Shown piece after piece: positions 59,456 to 64,000 of a stretch of DNA of 64,000 bases. This DNA comes from an uncultured Eubacteriales bacterium (GTDB taxonomy: Bacteria; Bacillota; Clostridia; Oscillospirales; Oscillospiraceae). Both the position numbers and the translations under genes were made by a program. How positions within the stretch are numbered: the stretch's first letter is position 1; the number at the start of each line of letters is the position of its first letter. The DNA is taken from assembly GCA_900549645.1 (NCBI GenBank), contig URPD01000001.1, forward strand, positions 96,921-160,920, read 5' to 3'. The notes under the pieces are model-generated. The model worked only from the letters and a program-made list of their open reading frames with translations, was not told the origin of the DNA and did no database searches.

Positions 59456-60652
59456 ATGAAAATTCTTGTTATTAACGCAGGCAGCTCCTCTCTTAAGTAC
59501 CAGCTCATTGATATGGCCAACGAGCAGGTCATGGCAAAGGGTCTGTGCGAGCGCATCGGCATTGACGGTCACCTCAAGCACAGCCCGCTGGCAGGCGGCA
59601 AGCCCGTCTTCAATGAGGACGTCCCCATGCCCACTCATTCCGAGGCTATCGCGGCTGTCATTGACAAGCTGACCAGCCCGGAGTACGGCGTTGTTTCCTC
59701 CATGAAGGAGATCGACGCTGTCGGTCACCGCGTGGTTCACGGCGGCGAGAAGTTTGCAAGCTCCGTCCGCATTGATGACGCAGTCATGGCCGCGCTCGAA
59801 GAGTGCATCCCCTTCGCTCCCCTGCACAATCCCGCCAACATCACCGGTATCAACGCCTGCAAGGCCGTTATGGGCGACGTTCCCATGGTCGCAGTGTTCG
59901 ACACCGCGTTCCATCAGACCATGCCCGGTAAGGCATACATGTACGCCGTTCCCTATGAGTATTACAAGAACGACGGCATCCGCCGCTACGGCTTCCACGG
60001 TACCTCTCACCGCTACGTTTCCGCACGCTGCGCGGAGCTGATGGGCAAGCCCATCGAAGAACTGAAGCTCATCTCCTGCCACATGGGCAACGGTTCCTCC
60101 ATCTGCGCCATCGACGGCGGCAAGTGCGTTGACACCTCCATGGGCTTCACCCCGCTGGTCGGCCTCCCCATGGGCACCCGCTGCGGCGACCTCGATCCGG
60201 GCGTCATGCAGTTTTTGATGAACAAGTACGGTTACAGCATCGACGATATGCTGAACATTCTCAACAAGAAGTCCGGCGTGTTCGGCGTGTCCGGCGTGTC
60301 CTCCGACTTCCGCGACCTCGACAGCGCGGCTGAGAACGGTAACGAGCGCGCGGCGCTGGCGCTGGATATGTTCCATTACTGGGTCGCCAAGGTTGCAGGT
60401 TCCTACGTTGCCGCGATGAACGGTGTTGACGCCATCATCTTCACCGCAGGCATCGGCGAGAACAGCAAGGATACCCGCGCGGCGATAGCCGAGTACTTCG
60501 GCTACCTCGGTGTTAAGATTGACGCTGAGGCGAACTCCAAGCGCGGCGAGGATATAATGATCTCCACTCCCGACTCCAAGGTCAAGGTTTTCGTTATCCC
60601 CACCAACGAGGAGCTTGTCATCGCCCGCGACACCAGAGATATCGTCGGCTGA
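59456..60652 (+). CDS. ackA: Acetate kinase
   Basis: 398 residues. Converts acetyl phosphate and ADP to acetate and ATP, the main substrate-level phosphorylation step in fermenters. [12 protein letters not shown] at the start, [43 protein letters not shown] and FTAGIGENS cover all family signatures. AAAGGAT lies before ATG 59456. No pta is adjacent. Codon use is strongly biased, consistent with high expression. Confidence 0.96.
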   Translation: MKILVINAGSSSLKYQLIDMANEQVMAKGLCERIGIDGHLKHSPLAGGKPVFNEDVPMPTHSEAIAAVIDKLTSPEYGVVSSMKEIDAVGHRVVHGGEKFASSVRIDDAVMAALEECIPFAPLHNPANITGINACKAVMGDVPMVAVFDTAFHQTMPGKAYMYAVPYEYYKNDGIRRYGFHGTSHRYVSARCAELMGKPIEELKLISCHMGNGSSICAIDGGKCVDTSMGFTPLVGLPMGTRCGDLDPGVMQFLMNKYGYSIDDMLNILNKKSGVFGVSGVSSDFRDLDSAAENGNERAALALDMFHYWVAKVAGSYVAAMNGVDAIIFTAGIGENSKDTRAAIAEYFGYLGVKIDAEANSKRGEDIMISTPDSKVKVFVIPTNEELVIARDTRDIVG

Positions 60653-60672
60653 TTGGCTTACAAGAACATATG

Positions 60673-60703
60673 AAAGAGGGCTGCTTTCGCAGTCCTCTTT
60701 TTT
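60673..60703 (+). terminator. Terminator of ackA
   Basis: AAAGAGGGCTGC, TTTC, GCAGTCCTCTTT, then TTT. Confidence 0.85.
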
Positions 60704-60710
60704 GCCGTTT

Positions 60711-60737
60711 AAAAAGCCGGGCGGCAGTGTGCCGCCC
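60711..60737 (-). terminator. Terminator of the uvrC-rsmD-coaD row
   Basis: Minus strand GGGCGGC, five bases, GCCGCCC, then GGCTTTTT, 16 bases after the stop at 60753. Confidence 0.8.
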
Positions 60738-60752
60738 GCTATTATGTATTTC

Positions 60753-61259
60753 TTATTCCTCTTCGGCGCGCTTTCTCTGCGCGGGTTCGGCCTTCTGCGT
60801 TGGCATTGCGCCGCTGAAGGCTCTGTGAGTGTTCTGTATATTGCCGAGCGCGGCAGTCATGCTCTCCTCCGCCTGACGCATGATATCGTCAACATAGGAG
60901 CTTGCGACGCGGCGCAGTTCTTTGGACTTCGCCTCGGCGGAGGCGATCATCTCCGCACTGCGCGCCTTTGCAACGCGCACTATCTCCTGCTCCTCTATCA
61001 TGGCGCGAGCCTTCTCCTCGGCGTTCTTGCGAAGCGCCTCGGCCTCCTTCTTCGCGTTGCCGATAAACTCGTCGCGCGCGGAAACAAGCCGCTTCGCCTC
61101 GGCAAGCGCCGTGGGCAGGTTTGCTTTGATCTCGTTGATTATCTCGACCGCCTTATCGCGCTCGATTATGCATTTGTCATTTCCAAGCGGAACGCCCCAC
61201 GCCTCGGTGACCATGCCGTAAAGGATATCCAGCAGCTCAATGATGTCGTTGTTATCCAT
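60753..61259 (-). CDS. Coiled-coil protein (ATP synthase subunit B/H-like)
   Basis: 168 residues, mostly one long charged helix (residues about 45-140: AEAKRLVSARDEFIGNAKKEAEALRKNAEEKARAMIEEQEIV and so on), resembling stalk subunits of rotary ATPases, often annotated simply as ATPase. No membrane segment. The ATG overlaps the coaD stop codon (TAATG), with GGAGG upstream. Genes of this kind regularly follow coaD in Clostridia; the function is not established, possibly division or scaffold related. Confidence 0.75.
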   Translation of the reverse strand: MDNNDIIELLDILYGMVTEAWGVPLGNDKCIIERDKAVEIINEIKANLPTALAEAKRLVSARDEFIGNAKKEAEALRKNAEEKARAMIEEQEIVRVAKARSAEMIASAEAKSKELRRVASSYVDDIMRQAEESMTAALGNIQNTHRAFSGAMPTQKAEPAQRKRAEEE

Positions 61260-61753
61260 TATTTTGTCCTCCACTGTTTGGCTTTTTCCTCGATCTCTTC
61301 TTTTATTTCGTCCGGGACAAACCCGGTCAGATCCGCGCCGTATCTAGCCATTTCACGTACGACGGAGGAGCTGAGGAAGGTATATTTCACATCGGACGTA
61401 AGGAACATTGTTTCAAGCTGGGGATTTATCTTTTTATTGATGAGGTTCATCTGGAACTCATATTCAAAGTCGGACGCGGCGCGCAGACCTTTCACTATCA
61501 CGGCGCCCTCGTAATTCTTCGCATACTCCGCGAGAAGCCCGGAGGATGAATCGACCGAGACGTTCGGGTACCTGCTGGTCGCCTTGCGCACCATCTCGAC
61601 GCGCTCCTCCACGGAGAACATCGGAGAGGTCTTGGTCGAGTTAAACATTATGCATACAATGACCTTGTCGAATATTTTCGCACTGCGGCGGATGATATTC
61701 AGATGCCCTAGCGTTATCGGATCAAAGCTGCCGGGACAAATAGCTATGCTCAT
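61259..61753 (-). CDS. coaD: Pantetheine-phosphate adenylyltransferase
   Basis: 164 residues. Penultimate step of coenzyme A synthesis. CPGSFDPITLGHLNIIRRSAKIFD holds the GHxxI nucleotide motif, and LSSSVVREMARYGADLTGFVP holds the C-terminal ISSTxxR-like loop. It overlaps rsmD by one base (TGATG) and the next gene by one base. Confidence 0.95.
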   Translation of the reverse strand: MSIAICPGSFDPITLGHLNIIRRSAKIFDKVIVCIMFNSTKTSPMFSVEERVEMVRKATSRYPNVSVDSSSGLLAEYAKNYEGAVIVKGLRAASDFEYEFQMNLINKKINPQLETMFLTSDVKYTFLSSSVVREMARYGADLTGFVPDEIKEEIEEKAKQWRTK

Positions 61754-62292
61754 CAGGCGTTCTCCTTGGTGTAAATGCAGACCTTGACCTTACCGTAGCT
61801 GTACTCCTTGCGTTTGACGTACGGCGCGGTCATATCCGGAAGCTGCCGTTCGCGGCGTGCTTCACAGATTATTATACCACCATTCGACAATATGTCAACC
61901 GAATTGATAGTTTCCAGCACAGATTCGTACAGGCCGGAATCGTACGGCGGATCGACAAATATCACGTCGAATTTGCCGCAATGGCGCAGAAAGCTCAGCG
62001 CGTCCTCCTGCAAGACCGTAGCCTTCAGGCCGCAGGTTTTCAGGTTATCGCGCACGATCTGCACCGCCGCCCTGTCCTTATCGACGAACACCGCGCTCTC
62101 CGCCCCGCGGCTCAGGCATTCGATGCCGAGCTGGCCGGTTCCGGCAAAGAGGTCGAGCACGCGCCGTCCCTCGATATCGAACTGGATTATGTTGAACACC
62201 GACTCCTTCACATTGTCGGTCGTCGGCCGGATGTCATAATTTTCCGGAGTTTTCAGTCTTCTGCCCCTCGCGGAGCCGGTTATCACTCGCAT
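61753..62292 (-). CDS. rsmD: 16S rRNA (guanine966-N2)-methyltransferase RsmD
   Basis: 179 residues. SAM-dependent Rossmann methyltransferase: RVITGSARGRRLKTPE start, VLDLFAGTGQLGIECLSRGA, and the catalytic DPPY in VIFVDPPYDSG. Overlaps uvrC by ten bases and coaD by one, so it is translationally coupled with both. Confidence 0.95.
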   Translation of the reverse strand: MRVITGSARGRRLKTPENYDIRPTTDNVKESVFNIIQFDIEGRRVLDLFAGTGQLGIECLSRGAESAVFVDKDRAAVQIVRDNLKTCGLKATVLQEDALSFLRHCGKFDVIFVDPPYDSGLYESVLETINSVDILSNGGIIICEARRERQLPDMTAPYVKRKEYSYGKVKVCIYTKENA

Positions 62293-64000
62293 GTATCGTC
62301 ACTCCTGTTATGGTAGTAATCATACACCGCCTGCGCCGTATTCTTCGGCACGACGAGGCGGAGCTGTTCGACGCTCGCCGCCTTTATCGCCTTGACGGAC
62401 TTGAAATATTTCATCAGGTCGTTCCGCCGCTTATCGCCCACGCCGCTTATCTTATCAAGGCTGGAGCCGTAGCTCTCCTGTCTCAGCGAGCGCTGATACT
62501 CTATCGCAAAGCGGTGCGTCTCCTCCTGTATGTTTCCGATGAGCGAGAACACGGCCTGATTGCCGCTGATGCCTATCTCGCGTCCGTCGGGAGTTATGAG
62601 CGCGCGGGTGCGGTGCCGGTCGTCCTTCACCATGCCGAATATAGGGACGCTCAGACGAAGCTCCGTCACGGCTCTGAGCGCCGTCGCCGCATGGGTCTGG
62701 CCGCCGTCTATCAGCAGCAGATCCGGCAGCGGAGAAAACTTCGCGTCGCCGTCGACATAGTGCTTGAAGCGGCGGTACACCGCCTGATACATGCTGGCAT
62801 AGTCATCCCGGATGGGCATGTCCTTAATGCGGAATTTCCGGTAATCTCGCTTCAGCGGCTTGCCGTCAACATGCACGGTCATCGCCGCAACAATGCCGGT
62901 ATCGCCGAGGTTTGAAACGTCGAATGCTTCTATCCTGCTCGGAAATTCCGGCAGCTCCAGCGTTCTCTGAAGCCACTCCAGCGTTTTGGAGCGGCGCTGC
63001 GCCGCGGTCGTGCGGCGCTGTATCTCCTCACGCGCGTTCAGCGCCGCACTCTCAATGAGGCGCATACGCTCGCCGCGCTTCGGTGTCTCGATATATATTC
63101 GTCTGCCGGCGCACTCGCTCAGCAGCTCCTCCATGCCGTCATGGTCGTCGATCTCGCACGGGAGCAGAATCGACTTCGGCCAGCCGCCGCGATGCGCCGT
63201 GAAGTACTCGCGCACAAGCTCCGAGACGGCTTCGCTGTCGTCCTCCAGCGGCTCGTCGAACATCTCGACATCCTTGCCCACAAGGTCGCCGCCTACGAAA
63301 TGCAGCACAACGAAGCAGCTCTTCGCGCCGCGGCAGAAGCCGACGGCGTCCGTATCCGCAAAGGCCGTTGAGATGACGCGCTGCTTATGCTCCAGCAGTT
63401 CGACCGCCTTGAGCCTGTCGCGCAGTTCCGCGGCGCGCTCAAAGCGCAGTTCATCCGCGGCCTGCTCCATCTGCCGCCGCAGATCCTCCACAAGCTCGCC
63501 GCTCTTGCCCTCAAGTATCAGGACCGCCTGCATAATGCTCCTGCGGTAGTCCTCGGCATTGCTGTCACGCAGGCACCAGCCCGCACAGCAGCCCATGTGG
63601 TAATTCAGGCAGGGGCGCTCCTTGCCGATATCGCGCGGGAATTTCCGCCCGCAATCCGGCAGAAGCAGGGCTTTGCTTATGGTGCTGATTATCTCCTTCG
63701 TCTGCCCGCGGCTGCCGTAGGGGCCAAAATACCGCGCACCATCCCTGCCGGGCTTGTTGGCGAGGGTCATCGAGGGGTACTCGCTTTTCAGGTCGAGACG
63801 TATGAACGGATAGCCCTTGTCGTCCTTGAGCAGAATGTTGTAATGCGGCTTATGGCGCTTTATCAGCGAATTTTCCAGAACCAGCGCCTCAAACTCGGAG
63901 CCTGCGACGATGACATTGAAGTCCGCAACCTTTTCGACCATGGCCGCGACCTTCGGCAGGTGCTCGCCGTGGAAATAGCTGCTGACGCGGTTTTTCAGCT
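62283..64000 (-). CDS. uvrC: Excinuclease ABC subunit C (5' end cut by window)
   Basis: About 572 codons are visible; the frame continues past the edge with LKNRVSSYFHGEHLPKVAAM, the end of the GIY-YIG nuclease domain. Further on, LEALVLENSLIKRHKPHYNILLKDDKGYPF and the UVR motif region (LRFERAAELRDRLKAVE) bind UvrB; the C-terminal nuclease (FDVSNLGDTGIVAAMTVHVDGKP, DLLLIDGGQTH) and the helix-hairpin-helix (LDKISGVGDKRRNDLMKYF) follow. UvrC makes both incisions in nucleotide excision repair. Confidence 0.95.
   Translation of the reverse strand, partial: LKNRVSSYFHGEHLPKVAAMVEKVADFNVIVAGSEFEALVLENSLIKRHKPHYNILLKDDKGYPFIRLDLKSEYPSMTLANKPGRDGARYFGPYGSRGQTKEIISTISKALLLPDCGRKFPRDIGKERPCLNYHMGCCAGWCLRDSNAEDYRRSIMQAVLILEGKSGELVEDLRRQMEQAADELRFERAAELRDRLKAVELLEHKQRVISTAFADTDAVGFCRGAKSCFVVLHFVGGDLVGKDVEMFDEPLEDDSEAVSELVREYFTAHRGGWPKSILLPCEIDDHDGMEELLSECAGRRIYIETPKRGERMRLIESAALNAREEIQRRTTAAQRRSKTLEWLQRTLELPEFPSRIEAFDVSNLGDTGIVAAMTVHVDGKPLKRDYRKFRIKDMPIRDDYASMYQAVYRRFKHYVDGDAKFSPLPDLLLIDGGQTHAATALRAVTELRLSVPIFGMVKDDRHRTRALITPDGREIGISGNQAVFSLIGNIQEETHRFAIEYQRSLRQESYGSSLDKISGVGDKRRNDLMKYFKSVKAIKAASVEQLRLVVPKNTAQAVYDYYHNRSDDTCE

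Overview
The window reads as chromosomal core and accessory-core DNA of an anaerobic, spore-forming Clostridia bacterium, most likely a gut member of the Oscillospirales. Reasons: an intact mother-cell sigma factor (sigK) beside an alpha/beta-type small acid-soluble spore protein; Gram-positive lipoprotein signals; T-box and tetrahydrofolate riboswitches; the Firmicutes gene set rsmD-coaD-ackA-tmcAL; a hydrogenase maturation gene (hypA); and a palindromic dispersed repeat at 9646 that I remember from Oscillospiraceae genomes. The DNA is GC-rich by eye, so many long antisense reading frames are only shadows. I see no tRNA, rRNA, CRISPR array, insertion sequence or prophage.

Layout. 1-2560: aroC (cut by the edge) and aroA, then sigK and a spore protein. 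2566-7145: DUF1275 membrane protein, TetR and Crp/Fnr-type regulators, oleate hydratase and a 70-residue follower gene. 7300-9640: DUF1538 membrane protein translationally coupled to a tandem PII-like protein. 9777-12799: hypA behind a large Fe-S/FAD oxidoreductase fusion. 12984-16188: trpXYZ-type tryptophan transporter under a T-box whose specifier reads UGG. 16245-21875: uppP-ftsK-mrnC-rqcH. 22016-26942: patatin phospholipase, divergent from a folate cluster (folD, THF riboswitch, folT, folC) ending in surE. 27111-33524: a phosphonate-type ABC transporter with a cytosolic 5'-nucleotidase and a P-loop protein. 33561-34735: a multiply broken pseudogene. 34914-37135: glnS and a hypoxanthine-DNA glycosylase.

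37139-43283: NAGPA-domain protein, tandem MgtC genes, a HAD nucleotidase, murF, and a DEDDh exonuclease. 43332-50672: a lipoprotein divergent from an XRE regulator, a flippase-like protein, a small alarmone synthetase, a lipid kinase, an HdeD-like protein, a TetR-cardiolipin synthase pair and a small hypothetical gene. 50776-53013: a two-component operon in visible decay: the response regulator has lost the stretch holding its phospho-acceptor Asp, the kinase is frameshifted near its end, and the accessory membrane protein has an in-frame TGA. 53111-57935: livKHMGF branched-chain amino acid importer. 58085-64000: tmcAL, ackA, a coiled-coil protein, coaD, rsmD and uvrC (cut by the edge).

The most informative items for follow-up are the decaying two-component module, the DUF1538/PII pair, the FolD that lacks the canonical catalytic Lys, the leader terminator in front of aroA, the Fe-S/GltD fusion tied to hypA, and the two riboswitch-controlled transporters.
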